64,000 nucleotides of DNA from Parapedobacter flavus (GCF_035818675.1 NZ_JAYKZZ010000016.1:124001-188000), one strand, 5' to 3'. Shown: positions 25,306-33,594, numbered from the stretch's first letter. Notes: generated by a model from the letters alone, not told the origin. Numbers and translations: made by a program.

Positions 25306-26184
25306 ATGACCAGAAAGCAACGGATTTTATTTGTTGTCAACCCCATCTCCGGGGGGAGAAAGAAGAAAAGCGTGGCGAAGCGGGTAATGGCCGACCTCGA
25401 TACGGAGGTATTCGATGCTACCTTTGCTTTTACCGGATATGCTGGGCACGCCAAAGACCTGGCCGCCCAAGCGGTGGCGAATGGCGTGGATGTGGTCGTT
25501 GCCGTAGGCGGCGACGGAACAATCAATGAAATTGCGGCTGCACTTAACGGTACCGAGACAGCCCTTGGTATCATCCCCGAAGGTTCGGGCAATGGGTTGG
25601 CACTCTATCTGGGCATTCCGCTGAACGAGCGGGCAGCCATAAGGCGGCTGAACAGGGCCGAGCTCATGACCATCGATAGTGGCGCTATAAATTGCCTTCC
25701 GTTCTTTAATATGGCGGGCATTGGGTTTGATGCCTCCGTGAGCGATCGATTTGCCAACGACAATATTCGGGGGGCTATCGGTTATATGAAAGCCGTAATC
25801 AGTGAAATCAGCACCTACAAGCCAAAACGGTATGTATTGGATATCGATGGTCGGGTTTTGGAACGGGAAGCCTTCATGATCAGCGTGGCCAACTCACCCC
25901 AATATGGTAATAATGCGTATGTTGCGCCGCAGGCTTCCGTAACCGACGGCCTGCTGGATGTATGTATCATCCATAAATTCCCGCTATATACGATTCCGAT
26001 GATGGTTTATCACCTGTTTAATAAAACGGCTGATCAATCTGAATATGTTGAAATCATTCCCGGCAAACACATTCGTATCGAACGGGAGGCGGCCGATGCT
26101 GTACATGTAGACGGAGAACCCAAGGAATTGGGAACGGTGTTGGATATTGAAGTAAGGCCTGCGACCTTACGGATACTTTGCTGA
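25306..26184 (+). CDS. Diacylglycerol/lipid kinase family protein (YegS/DgkB-like)
   Basis: Predicted soluble ATP-dependent lipid kinase that phosphorylates diacylglycerol or a related lipid at the membrane surface. In 292 residues it shows NPISGGRKKK near the start, the nucleotide loop VAVGGDGTINEIAAAL (about 64-79), EGSGNGLALYLGIP, and the C-terminal DAVHVDGEPKELG, all family signatures. It is divergent from metK. TACATTTG at 25280-25287 could be its -7 box, without a clear -33. The exact lipid substrate cannot be told from sequence. Confidence 0.88.
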   Translation: MTRKQRILFVVNPISGGRKKKSVAKRVMADLDTEVFDATFAFTGYAGHAKDLAAQAVANGVDVVVAVGGDGTINEIAAALNGTETALGIIPEGSGNGLALYLGIPLNERAAIRRLNRAELMTIDSGAINCLPFFNMAGIGFDASVSDRFANDNIRGAIGYMKAVISEISTYKPKRYVLDIDGRVLEREAFMISVANSPQYGNNAYVAPQASVTDGLLDVCIIHKFPLYTIPMMVYHLFNKTADQSEYVEIIPGKHIRIEREAADAVHVDGEPKELGTVLDIEVRPATLRILC

Positions 26185-26335
26185 AACGGCCAGTCAATGC
26201 AATTTATTGAAAAAAACAACGTTTACTAAGACATGGAGTTTAGCGAGATATGAAACCGAGATGTAAATAACATCGACTCAAGGAGCAATGATTATTTATA
26301 TCGAGCGCTCATTGGCAATTGAAAAAAGTGAATAG

Positions 26336-26677
26336 ATGAAAAGAAAGCAACAATATAACGGGATTGTTTATTCAACAGCGGAGGATTTTGCCTTTCAAGA
26401 GATAGAAACGGATGAGGTAACAACACTACCCAACCGGCAGCAGGATTTGCGAGTCATGCTGGACCGAAAAATGCGGGGCGGAAAGACCGTTACGCTAGTG
26501 AAGGGGTTTGTGGGTGCTGCGGCCGATCTTGAAGCGCTTGGTAAAAAGCTCAAACAGAAATGCGGTGTTGGAGGTAGTGCGAAAGACAGCGAAATTATTG
26601 TACAGGGCGATTTCAAACACCGAATCGTGCAACTTTTATTGGATGAAGGATACCGGGTGAAACCGGTGGGCGGCTAG
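26336..26677 (+). CDS. SUI1/eIF1-like translation initiation factor (YciH family)
   Basis: A 113-residue protein with a basic, variable N-terminus and a C-terminal SUI1 domain (about 40-113): KTVTLVKGFVGAAADLEALGKKLKQKCGVGGSAK then DSEIIVQGDFKHRIVQLLLDEGYRVKPVGG. The family is the bacterial relative of eukaryotic eIF1, thought to act in start-codon selection; its bacterial role is not settled. It lies in a loose stretch, 151 bp after the lipid kinase and 443 bp before exbB, so it is probably transcribed alone. Confidence 0.9.
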   Translation: MKRKQQYNGIVYSTAEDFAFQEIETDEVTTLPNRQQDLRVMLDRKMRGGKTVTLVKGFVGAAADLEALGKKLKQKCGVGGSAKDSEIIVQGDFKHRIVQLLLDEGYRVKPVGG

Positions 26678-27120
26678 GCCTAATAAACTGCTGGGAACAA
26701 TTATATCATAGGCGACTAAAAGGGCAAATTAATCCGAGTCGGTTTTAATTGGTTGGTTCATAGCTTATTGGTGAAAGGTAAAGCCGACGGATGTGCTAAA
26801 ATAAATGTATAAATGCCGTTTGGACACAGCTAAAAGCAATTTATTTGAATGTTTAATTTGCAATTACAAAAAAAAATAGTTTTCATTGTAAAAAAATTGC
26901 TTTTGGATTACAGAAGCAGGTTTTGTTTAGGGTGTGCTGATGCTGCTGCTGCGCACCCCTAGCATGTTGAGAGGGTGACTAAACAATTATCGACGAAGAT
27001 TTTATAATTGGTTTAAAACACTATATTTGCTTTGGCCGTTGTGGCGGTCAACCATGGAATAAATTGCACAAATTATATAAAAATCATAGTTAACAACATT
27101 TAAGTCTAAAAATCAGAAAA
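26678..27120 (+). other. AT-rich intergenic region upstream of exbB
   Basis: No credible reading frame. It contains an A-rich stretch with short inverted ends (GCAATT...AATTGC, about 26860-26900) and an 8-bp stem of GGGTGTGC with GCGCACCC (one G-T pair, 13-nt loop, about 26931-26960) without a T-run. The exbB promoter candidate lies at 27000-27029. The long leader leaves room for regulation of the Ton system. Confidence 0.4.
27000..27029 (+). promoter_or_regulatory. Possible promoter of the exbB-exbD-exbD-tonB operon
   Basis: TTTT (27000-27003, one mismatch to TTTG), 18 nt, then TATATTTG (27022-27029). The predicted leader is about 85 nt. Confidence 0.45.
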
Positions 27121-27948
27121 ATGGCAAACGCACCAAAAACAAGTACAGCACAGGAAAAAAGCAATTCGAGCTCGAATGTCTTTGCAAGCCTCACGATTAT
27201 TATCTGTTTCATTATCGGGGCATTGGTTTGGAAATATATCATGGGCGACCCCAGTAACTTTATCGACGAAAATCCAGAAAATCAGCCCAAACCCGGTAAC
27301 TATTTTGGAATGGTCTATCACGCAGGTGCGGTAGTACCGGTGTTATTGGGCCTATTTCTAATGGTGTGGGTGTTTGCTATCGAGCGCTTTATTGTAATAG
27401 GCAGGGCATCCGGCAAAGGCAACGTAGGTAATTTTGTACGTCGTGTGCAATCGTTGATCGGTGGCGGAAATATCGATTCGGCCATCGCAGAATGCGACAA
27501 GCAACAGGGTTCTGTAGCTAATGTTATCAAAGCCGGTCTCTTGAAATATAAAGACGTTTCGGCCAATCCCAGTTTGGATACCGAACAAGCTACGGTAGCT
27601 ATTCAAAAGGAAATCGAAGAAGCTACGGCGCTGGAAATGCCGATGCTTGAGAAAAACCTTACCATCATTGCTACGTTGGTATCGATCGGTACATTGACAG
27701 GTCTGTTGGGTACAGTAACCGGGATGATCCGGGCGTTTGCGGCTTTGGCAACGGGTGGTTCACCAGATTCGGCACAATTGGCAAACGGTATCTCCGAAGC
27801 CCTGGTAAATACGGCAACGGGTATCGCTACGTCGGCAATCGCTATCGTATTCTACAATATCTTTACGTCCAAAATCGACACGCTTACTTATTCGATTGAT
27901 GAGGCTGGCTTCTCCATTGTTCAAACATACGCCGCAAGCCACAAATAG
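27121..27948 (+). CDS. exbB: ExbB/TolQ/MotA family proton channel subunit
   Basis: Inner-membrane motor component that couples the proton gradient to TonB and so powers outer-membrane receptors. The 275-residue protein has three hydrophobic segments: about 24-42, 66-86 and, in the conserved MotA/ExbB region, 180-235. The last region carries LTIIATLVSIGTLTGLLGTVTGMIRAFAAL and a following helix (GISEALVNTATGIATSAIAIVFYN). It heads the operon with two exbD genes and tonB. A 7-bp hairpin lies in the 77-bp gap after it. Confidence 0.92.
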   Translation: MANAPKTSTAQEKSNSSSNVFASLTIIICFIIGALVWKYIMGDPSNFIDENPENQPKPGNYFGMVYHAGAVVPVLLGLFLMVWVFAIERFIVIGRASGKGNVGNFVRRVQSLIGGGNIDSAIAECDKQQGSVANVIKAGLLKYKDVSANPSLDTEQATVAIQKEIEEATALEMPMLEKNLTIIATLVSIGTLTGLLGTVTGMIRAFAALATGGSPDSAQLANGISEALVNTATGIATSAIAIVFYNIFTSKIDTLTYSIDEAGFSIVQTYAASHK

Positions 27949-27957
27949 CATATTTTT

Positions 27958-27983
27958 CATCCAGTTTTATGGAAAGCTGGATG
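27958..27983 (+). other. Intercistronic hairpin between exbB and exbD
   Basis: CATCCAG (27958-27964) pairs with CTGGATG (27977-27983) around a 12-nt loop. No T-run follows, so it looks like an mRNA-stabilising or processing stem rather than a terminator. Confidence 0.4.
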
Positions 27984-28025
27984 GATATGCATCTTATCAA
28001 TAACTAGTAATTAAAGGATAACGTT

Positions 28026-28652
28026 ATGCCAAGGGCAAAAGTTAAAAGAACCAGTACGACAATAGACATGACAGCCATGTGCGACGTGTCCTTCCTGCTG
28101 CTCACATTTTTTATATTGACGGCGACGGCGCGACAGCCTGACCCATTGGAAGTGGATACGCCCGCGTCTGTGACCCAAGTGAAAGTACCCGACGAAAATT
28201 TAGGGATAATTTCCGTCGGCGACGGAGGTAAGATTTTTTTCGGTGTCAAGGGACGCGATGTTAAAATACGTATGTTGGAACTGATGCAGGAAAAGTACTC
28301 CGTTCCCTTTACTGCTGAAGAGAAAGAACGTTTCTCCATTATGGAATCTTTTGGTGTGCCGATTGGTAACCTCAAGGAAATTATCAATATGGATGCGAAT
28401 GACCGGGCACGTCCGGGATTGCAGCCCGGCATACCGGCCGATACAACTGAGGAACTTTCCAACCAGCTGTTTCATTGGATATACTCTGCGCGTATAGCGA
28501 CCAAAGAGCTTAAAGACCAGGAGATGCGGCTTTCCATAAAAGGAGATGCCGATGAGAAATACCCCGCAATAAAACAGGTAATCGATATCCTGCAAAGTCA
28601 AAAGGTGAATAAGTTTAGCTTGATTACCGCGTTGCGTACAGAGGATTTCTAG
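28026..28652 (+). CDS. exbD: ExbD/TolR family biopolymer transport protein (first copy)
   Basis: Partner of ExbB in the TonB motor. The 208-residue protein has the short basic N-terminus, then one membrane helix with the essential acidic residue (TTIDMTAMCDVSFLLLTFFIL, about 14-35), followed by a periplasmic domain. It is longer than E. coli ExbD (about 140) because of an insertion around 70-150, common in Bacteroidota. It is followed by a second, distinct exbD 40 bp downstream, so the motor is probably built with two different ExbD chains. Confidence 0.92.
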   Translation: MPRAKVKRTSTTIDMTAMCDVSFLLLTFFILTATARQPDPLEVDTPASVTQVKVPDENLGIISVGDGGKIFFGVKGRDVKIRMLELMQEKYSVPFTAEEKERFSIMESFGVPIGNLKEIINMDANDRARPGLQPGIPADTTEELSNQLFHWIYSARIATKELKDQEMRLSIKGDADEKYPAIKQVIDILQSQKVNKFSLITALRTEDF

Positions 28653-28692
28653 CGGGGGAGATTTGTTAATAACAGTTTAAGATTTTAATGCA

Positions 28693-29250
28693 ATGGCAGA
28701 ATTAAATCAAGATAGTGGCGGCGGCAAGAAGGGTGGTAAGGTAAGGAGCAAGAAAGCTGGCGGACGCGTGGATCTTACCGCGATGGTAGATTTGGCGTTC
28801 CTGCTGATTACGTTCTTTATGCTTACAACCTCTTTGAATAAGCCGAACGCCATGGACGTGGCGATGCCGGATAAAAACGAAGAGGATCCCGAAGATCGGT
28901 TGGAGATTGCTGACAACCGAACAATGACGCTCCTATTGGGTTCCGACAATAAAATCGAATGGTACATGGGTACCTATAGTGAGCCTATTGAGGGGCCGGA
29001 AATTGTCGACTATGGGAAAGACGGTATCCGTCCAATCCTGCTGGATAAATTGGAAGAGGTTCCCCGATTAACTGGCGATTCGGAAAAAGGACTCATTGTG
29101 GTCATCAGGCCTAGCGATAAATCAACCCACCGCAATCTCGTGGATATCCTGGATGAGATGAATATTGTGGAAGCCAAGCAATATATGATTGGAACCATTA
29201 GTGAGCCTGAGATCGAGGTGTTGGAGCGCGATGGCTTATATAATGACTAA
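28693..29250 (+). CDS. exbD: ExbD/TolR family biopolymer transport protein (second copy)
   Basis: Second ExbD of 185 residues, clearly divergent from the first. It starts with a Gly/Lys-rich cytoplasmic tail (about 1-22), then the helix GRVDLTAMVDLAFLLITFFML with the motor aspartate, then a periplasmic domain ending in a region like DILDEMNIVEAKQYMIGTIS. Paired exbD genes between exbB and tonB are normal for this phylum. Both are expected in the inner membrane with ExbB. Confidence 0.92.
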   Translation: MAELNQDSGGGKKGGKVRSKKAGGRVDLTAMVDLAFLLITFFMLTTSLNKPNAMDVAMPDKNEEDPEDRLEIADNRTMTLLLGSDNKIEWYMGTYSEPIEGPEIVDYGKDGIRPILLDKLEEVPRLTGDSEKGLIVVIRPSDKSTHRNLVDILDEMNIVEAKQYMIGTISEPEIEVLERDGLYND

Positions 29251-29278
29251 CGATCACCACCACGTAAAACAATAGATT

Positions 29279-30112
29279 ATGTTTGGTACTAAATTAGATA
29301 TTTTTAAGAAGGAATGGCTCGATGTGGTATTTGAGGGGCGGAATAAGGAGTATGGAGCTTATGAGCTTCGAAAACTCTCGCCCAAAGCCACCAATATCGG
29401 GTTGTTGGTAGCTTCCTTCGCTTTCGTAGCGTTGCTGTTAGCCCCTGCAATAGCAAGATGGGTGGGCATAGACATGAAGTCGACCGAGGAAGTTGAAAAG
29501 CTGATAGAAACGGAGGTGGTTCTTTCGGAACCACCCCCGGTAAACGAGGAGGAACCACCTCCGCCCCCACCGGTGGAGCCGCCACCTCCGCGCGTAGACC
29601 AAGTTCGTATGCCGGAACCTGTAGTGGTTCCAGCGGAAGAGGTACAGGATGAAGAGCCACCTACAGTCGAAGAGCTGAAGCTTGCCGACCCGGGTTCGAA
29701 GACTATTGAGGGAGACCCCAACGCCGAAATCCGTATAGACTTACCCGTTGGCGAAGGTGAAATCGATGCTGAAGTGACAGAAACGAATAGCAATCAGATT
29801 TTCCAATCGGTCGAAATCGATCCGAAACCTCCGGGGGGTATGGCCGAATTTATGAAGTGGGTCGGTAATAATTACGATTACCCGCAATCGGCTATCGAAG
29901 CTGGTGTAAACGGTGTGGTTCAGGTCTCTTTCGTGGTCGAACGCGATGGTAGCTTGACGGATATCAAAATCGTCCGAGATTTGAAATATGGCACCGGCGA
30001 TGCTGCGGTGAAGTTGCTTTCCAAAGCTGAAAAGTGGAGCCCAGGTGTTCAAAACGGAAGGCCCGTACGCGTGGCGTACACCTTGCCTATCCGACTTAAT
30101 CTTCAGCAGTAA
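29279..30112 (+). CDS. tonB: Energy transducer TonB
   Basis: TonB spans the periplasm and transmits energy from ExbB/ExbD to outer-membrane receptors. The 277-residue protein has an N-terminal cytoplasmic segment with FEGRNKEYGAYELRK, typical of Bacteroidota TonB. One membrane helix follows (about 38-60), then a Pro/Glu-rich linker with PPPPPPVEPPPP (about 85-120) and a C-terminal TonB domain (about 190-277) with YPQSAIEAGVNGVVQVSFVV and GRPVRVAYTLPIRL. It is last in the exb operon. A strong hairpin lies 34 bp after its stop. Confidence 0.95.
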   Translation: MFGTKLDIFKKEWLDVVFEGRNKEYGAYELRKLSPKATNIGLLVASFAFVALLLAPAIARWVGIDMKSTEEVEKLIETEVVLSEPPPVNEEEPPPPPPVEPPPPRVDQVRMPEPVVVPAEEVQDEEPPTVEELKLADPGSKTIEGDPNAEIRIDLPVGEGEIDAEVTETNSNQIFQSVEIDPKPPGGMAEFMKWVGNNYDYPQSAIEAGVNGVVQVSFVVERDGSLTDIKIVRDLKYGTGDAAVKLLSKAEKWSPGVQNGRPVRVAYTLPIRLNLQQ

Positions 30113-30117
30113 GATCG

Positions 30118-30345
30118 GTGCCGCACGATTATAAAAATAGCAATGGCAGACAGAAATCGCCCACCAAGCGGTTTCTGTCTGTTTTGGGCCTATTTATGTT
30201 TGGCTTTTATCTGGCGCTGGGATTGGTAGTCGTCTTTTGGAAGGACTTTCCACTCGAGCTGGATAGCACATATCGGGTTTTGTTCGGACTGCTATTGGTG
30301 GTTTATTCGTTCTTCCGATTTGTACGGCTGTGGCAAAATCGATAA
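30118..30345 (+). CDS. Small two-helix membrane protein, unknown function
   Basis: A 75-residue frame opened by GTG at 30118, 5 bp after tonB. The product has a basic N-terminus (KSPTKRF) and two hydrophobic segments (about 20-41 and 49-66) joined by FWKDFPLELDSTYR. The composition and spacing look like a genuine small inner-membrane protein. The oddity is that codons 10-21 coincide with a strong terminator-like hairpin at 30147-30185, so full translation needs read-through from tonB. A start at the ATG of 30196 would avoid the hairpin but cuts into the first helix. I do not know a function. Confidence 0.6.
   Translation: MPHDYKNSNGRQKSPTKRFLSVLGLFMFGFYLALGLVVVFWKDFPLELDSTYRVLFGLLLVVYSFFRFVRLWQNR
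30147..30185 (+). terminator. Strong hairpin followed by TTTT after tonB
   Basis: A 14-bp stem (30147-30160 with 30168-30181, one G-T pair, core CAGACAGAAA/TTTCTGTCTG) has a 7-nt loop and is followed by TTTT. It has the form of an intrinsic terminator for the tonB operon but overlaps the start of the small membrane protein gene, so partial termination or attenuation is possible. Confidence 0.55.
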
Positions 30346-30385
30346 GGTGAAGGCGAGCAAAAAAACAGGTTATTTTTTCATAACT

Positions 30386-31297
30386 ATGAAAAAATTAGTA
30401 TTATTACCGCACATTTTTGGTCTCTTGGCTGTGTTAGGGTCGTGTAATAACCCGCAGCCTAAGGAAAACCAAACCATCGTGGGCGGTAAACTGCAGGTGC
30501 TGGTGGATGAGACGGTGCTTCCGATTATGGAAGAACAAGTGGCGGTTTTCGAACACTTATATGAGCAAGCGGACGTAGCGTTGTCTGCTGCCCAGGAAAA
30601 CCAGATCATAACCAAACTTGTGAATAGCGAAGTAGAGGTTGCCGTACTCACTAGGCAGTTGAATGCGGAGGAAATGACGTTCTTTGAAGCCCGCCAGTTC
30701 CGGCCTAGGGTATACCGGTTTGCCGAAGATGCCTTGGCGTTGGTGGTGAACGAAAACAGTGCCGATTCGGCGGTGACGGTAGACGATATCATTCGTGTAA
30801 TGAGAGGTGAAGAGACGGAGGGTCACGTAAGTAGATTGGTGTTCGATAATCCGAATTCCAGTACGGTGCGCTACCTGAAAGATCTAGCTGGGGTAGATTC
30901 GCTGCCGAAAGCAGGGGTGTATGCGTTAAAGTCGAATAGCGAGGTGCTGAAGTATGTCTATGAGACCCCGCAAACGATCGGTGTCTTGGGATTGAACTGG
31001 GTCGTGAGACCGGATAGTTCACTTCAGCGGTATGCGGACGGGATAAAGGTGTTAGGGGTGCGCAATCAGGCAGGGAAGCTAGGGTCAGACGGTTTTTATA
31101 AGCCATCACAGTCGAATCTGGCGGAAGGAATTTACCCCCTGTCGCGTTCGGTTTACGTTATCAATGCCGAGCCCCGAAAGGGTTTGGGCATGGGGTTTGC
31201 AGCCTTTTTAACAGGGTTGTCCGGACAGCGGATTATTTTGAAGTCAGGCTTGATGCCAGATAGTTTGCCGCCTAGAGAATTGATTATCAGGAAGTAA
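30386..31297 (+). CDS. PstS-like substrate-binding lipoprotein
   Basis: A 303-residue lipoprotein (signal MKKLVLLPHIFGLLAVLGSC) with a periplasmic-binding fold of the phosphate-ABC-transporter PstS type: KLQVLVDETVLPIMEEQVAVFEHLYEQADVAL, then DDIIRVMRGE and FDNPNSSTVRYLKDLAG, then PLSRSVYVINAEPRKGLGMGFAAFL. These follow the PstS pattern, including the PLxR stretch. No pstCAB genes are near, and it lies downstream of tonB, so its role may be a surface or periplasmic binding function other than phosphate import. The frame opens at 30320, but the signal peptide sets the start at 30386, which places it 40 bp after the small membrane protein. Confidence 0.8.
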   Translation: MKKLVLLPHIFGLLAVLGSCNNPQPKENQTIVGGKLQVLVDETVLPIMEEQVAVFEHLYEQADVALSAAQENQIITKLVNSEVEVAVLTRQLNAEEMTFFEARQFRPRVYRFAEDALALVVNENSADSAVTVDDIIRVMRGEETEGHVSRLVFDNPNSSTVRYLKDLAGVDSLPKAGVYALKSNSEVLKYVYETPQTIGVLGLNWVVRPDSSLQRYADGIKVLGVRNQAGKLGSDGFYKPSQSNLAEGIYPLSRSVYVINAEPRKGLGMGFAAFLTGLSGQRIILKSGLMPDSLPPRELIIRK

Positions 31298-31323
31298 ATA
31301 GATTAAACACTTAATAGAGAAAA

Positions 31324-33057
31324 ATGATGAAAAAAGCAATGATATGGGGTATATCCCTTGCTTTTGTGGTTACGGGAGTACAGGCGCAAAGCTTGGACGA
31401 TGCGAAGAAGGCCATCGATGCGGAGCAGTTCGCCCAAGCTAAGCAGATGTTGGAGACGCTTGTGAAGAACAAGCCGAAAGATGGTGAAAATTACTTTTAT
31501 TTAGGGCTTGTTTATATAGAGAACGATCACCTTGATTCTGCGCAAGCCATTTTCGAACAAGGTAAGCTTGCCGATAAGAAGGAGCGGCTTAATACAGTAG
31601 GAGAAGGTATCGTGGCCTTGTATAAAGGCAATGAGAGCGCCGCGACAGCCAAATTTGCTGAGGCTACCGAGAAACTTCGCAGACGTGATTACTTGGAGCT
31701 TTACCATATTGGTAGGGCCTATATCGATGCACCCGAACCCAACTACCAGAAGGCCGTGGAGTATCTGGATCAGGCAAAGGCCAAGAATGACGAGGATCCG
31801 ATGATTCCGCTGGCACTCGGAGACGCGTATTTCGGGCTGGAAAGCGCTAGTCCCGCTTATGTGAATTATCGAGATGCATCGCTGCTGGATAATACGTTGA
31901 CGCGTGCAAAAGTACAGTTGCAAGTGATTACACGGTTATCTCATGCTTGGCAAGAGGCAATAGATGGTTTGAAGAAAATCGCGGAAGAGGTGCCGGACTA
32001 TGCACCTACATATCGCGAGCTGGCCGAGACTTACCACGCGTGGGCCAATACGGCCACGACCATTGAAGATTATGATGCGCGTAACCAAGAAGCGGTGAAA
32101 TTCTATAAGCAATATATGGATAAAACCGATTATACGGTAGATTCACGGATTCGTTATGCGGACTTCTTGGTTTATGTAAAAGATTATGAAGAGTTGCAGG
32201 TGCAGGCTGCGGAGCTGGCACAGTTGGAAGATGTAAATCCGAAAGTGTTACGTTACCTGGGATATTCGGCCTATGAGAACCAGCAATTGCAGGAAAGCAA
32301 GGATGCGCTGGATAAGCTATTTGCTCGGATGGAGGCTGATCGGATCATTCCGCGTGACTACTTGCACTTGGGGCTCGCCGACATCAAATTGGCGACCCAG
32401 AGCAACCCCACCGATGAGACCTTATTCAGCGAGGGGATTGCCCAGTTGAAGAAAGCCGTAGCTGTCGACTCATCCATTGCTGACGACCTGAACGATGTGG
32501 GTAAAGAACTTTTTTCCGACAAGAAATTTTTAGATGCCTCAAAGGTGTTCGAAATTGCGGCTTCTACACCCGCGTCGCGTAACTTCATCTACGATAATTT
32601 CTACTTGGGATACTCTTCCTACTTTGCGGTTGCCACGACGCCTGTGGCTGAGCGTGGCCCCGAAGAAGCTGCCTTGCTGCATAAGGCTGATACGGCATTT
32701 GGAGTGGTCATCGAGAAGGCTCCTACTACACAAGATGCTTATCTGTACCGTGCCAATGTAAATAACCTGTTGGATGATACTGAAAATCCTAAAGGGCTTG
32801 CGGAGCCTTACTTCTTGAAGTATATAGAAATGGTGAAGGAGAAAGGCGATGCTGAGATTCAGAAGAACAAAAGTAAGTTGGTTGATGCATACAGCACAAT
32901 TGCCGTGGTCAGTGTGAAGCGCGGTGAATACCAGAAGGGGCGCGACCTGATTGCTGAAATATTAAAACTAGACCCGGAAAATGCTTGGGCTAAGCAAACC
33001 CTGCAGTATTTGGAGCAGGAAACAGCGACCCCGGCAGCAGATTCTACGGGTAAATAG
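31324..33057 (+). CDS. Exported tetratricopeptide-repeat protein
   Basis: A 577-residue protein with a signal peptide (MMKKAMIWGISLAFVVTGVQAQ) followed by TPR-type helical repeats throughout, for example ENYFYLGLVYIENDHLDSAQAIFEQG and the last unit GEYQKGRDLIAEILKLDPENAWAKQTLQYLEQE. TPR proteins act as scaffolds for protein complexes, here in the periplasm or envelope. It lies 26 bp after the PstS-like gene and ends at a strong terminator, so the exbB-to-TPR block is one neighbourhood. The partner is unknown. Confidence 0.85.
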   Translation: MMKKAMIWGISLAFVVTGVQAQSLDDAKKAIDAEQFAQAKQMLETLVKNKPKDGENYFYLGLVYIENDHLDSAQAIFEQGKLADKKERLNTVGEGIVALYKGNESAATAKFAEATEKLRRRDYLELYHIGRAYIDAPEPNYQKAVEYLDQAKAKNDEDPMIPLALGDAYFGLESASPAYVNYRDASLLDNTLTRAKVQLQVITRLSHAWQEAIDGLKKIAEEVPDYAPTYRELAETYHAWANTATTIEDYDARNQEAVKFYKQYMDKTDYTVDSRIRYADFLVYVKDYEELQVQAAELAQLEDVNPKVLRYLGYSAYENQQLQESKDALDKLFARMEADRIIPRDYLHLGLADIKLATQSNPTDETLFSEGIAQLKKAVAVDSSIADDLNDVGKELFSDKKFLDASKVFEIAASTPASRNFIYDNFYLGYSSYFAVATTPVAERGPEEAALLHKADTAFGVVIEKAPTTQDAYLYRANVNNLLDDTENPKGLAEPYFLKYIEMVKEKGDAEIQKNKSKLVDAYSTIAVVSVKRGEYQKGRDLIAEILKLDPENAWAKQTLQYLEQETATPAADSTGK

Positions 33058-33082
33058 AAACTACAGCGTTTAACGACTTTGA

Positions 33083-33118
33083 TAAAGCGCTAATTTCCGA
33101 ATTAGCGCTTTATTTTTT
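33083..33118 (+). terminator. Intrinsic terminator after the TPR gene
   Basis: A perfect 13-bp stem (TAAAGCGCTAATT at 33083-33095 with AATTAGCGCTTTA at 33100-33112) has a 4-nt loop and is followed by six T. Confidence 0.85.
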
Positions 33119-33125
33119 AGTTTTG
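33118..33125 (+). promoter_or_regulatory. -7 promoter element of the nuo operon
   Basis: TAGTTTTG matches TAnnTTTG and overlaps the end of the terminator T-run. A weak -33 (TTTC, 33094-33097) falls in the hairpin. Transcription would start about 15 nt before the nuoA ATG at 33147 and rules out the TTG at 33123. Confidence 0.45.
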
Positions 33126-33146
33126 TCCCACCTTAATACAGATGTG

Positions 33147-33524
33147 ATGGAATCGGAATTGTTGAGTACCCCACAAGATTATTTGCCCATATTGATTCAA
33201 CTGATTGTGGCAGCGGGATTTGGCATAGGAACAATCGTTATAACGCACCTTATCGGACCCAAAGTAAGGACTGAAAGTAAGTTAGGTGCGTTTGAGTCGG
33301 GGATAGAGGTAATTGGAAATGCGCGCCAACCATTTTCCATCAAGTATTTTATCGTGGCCATCTTATTCGTCATCTTTGATATCGAAGTTATTTTCATGTA
33401 CCCCTGGGCTGTAAACTTCCGCGAATTTGGATTGTCAGGACTGATTGAGATGTTTGTTTTTATGGGGTTGCTGCTGCTTGGGTTCATCTACATCATCAAG
33501 CGGAAAGCACTGGAATGGGACTGA
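33147..33524 (+). CDS. nuoA: NADH-quinone oxidoreductase subunit A
   Basis: Small membrane subunit of respiratory complex I near the quinone channel. The 125-residue protein has three hydrophobic segments. The conserved stretch after the first helix reads LGAFESGIEVIGNARQPFSIKYFIVAILFVIFDIEVIFMYPWAV, with the acidic residues typical of NuoA/ND3. An in-frame TTG at 33123 exists but overlaps the -7 box, so ATG at 33147 is taken. It is first of the 14-gene operon; the gap to nuoB (127 bp) is the largest in the operon. Confidence 0.94.
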   Translation: MESELLSTPQDYLPILIQLIVAAGFGIGTIVITHLIGPKVRTESKLGAFESGIEVIGNARQPFSIKYFIVAILFVIFDIEVIFMYPWAVNFREFGLSGLIEMFVFMGLLLLGFIYIIKRKALEWD

Positions 33525-33586
33525 GCCATGATATGGTAGAACGTTTCTAAATAATACAATTAGCCCGATAAGCATCCAATATATTG

Positions 33587-33594
33587 TAGTTTTG
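33587..33594 (+). promoter_or_regulatory. Possible internal -7 element before nuoB
   Basis: TAGTTTTG in the 127-bp nuoA-nuoB gap, 57 bp before the nuoB ATG. The -33 region is poor (TTAG 23 nt upstream). Confidence 0.3.

Noticed and set aside
26931..26960. Terminator after the SUI1 gene
   Set aside because: The stem is GC-rich but no T-run follows and it lies about 250 bp after the stop codon.
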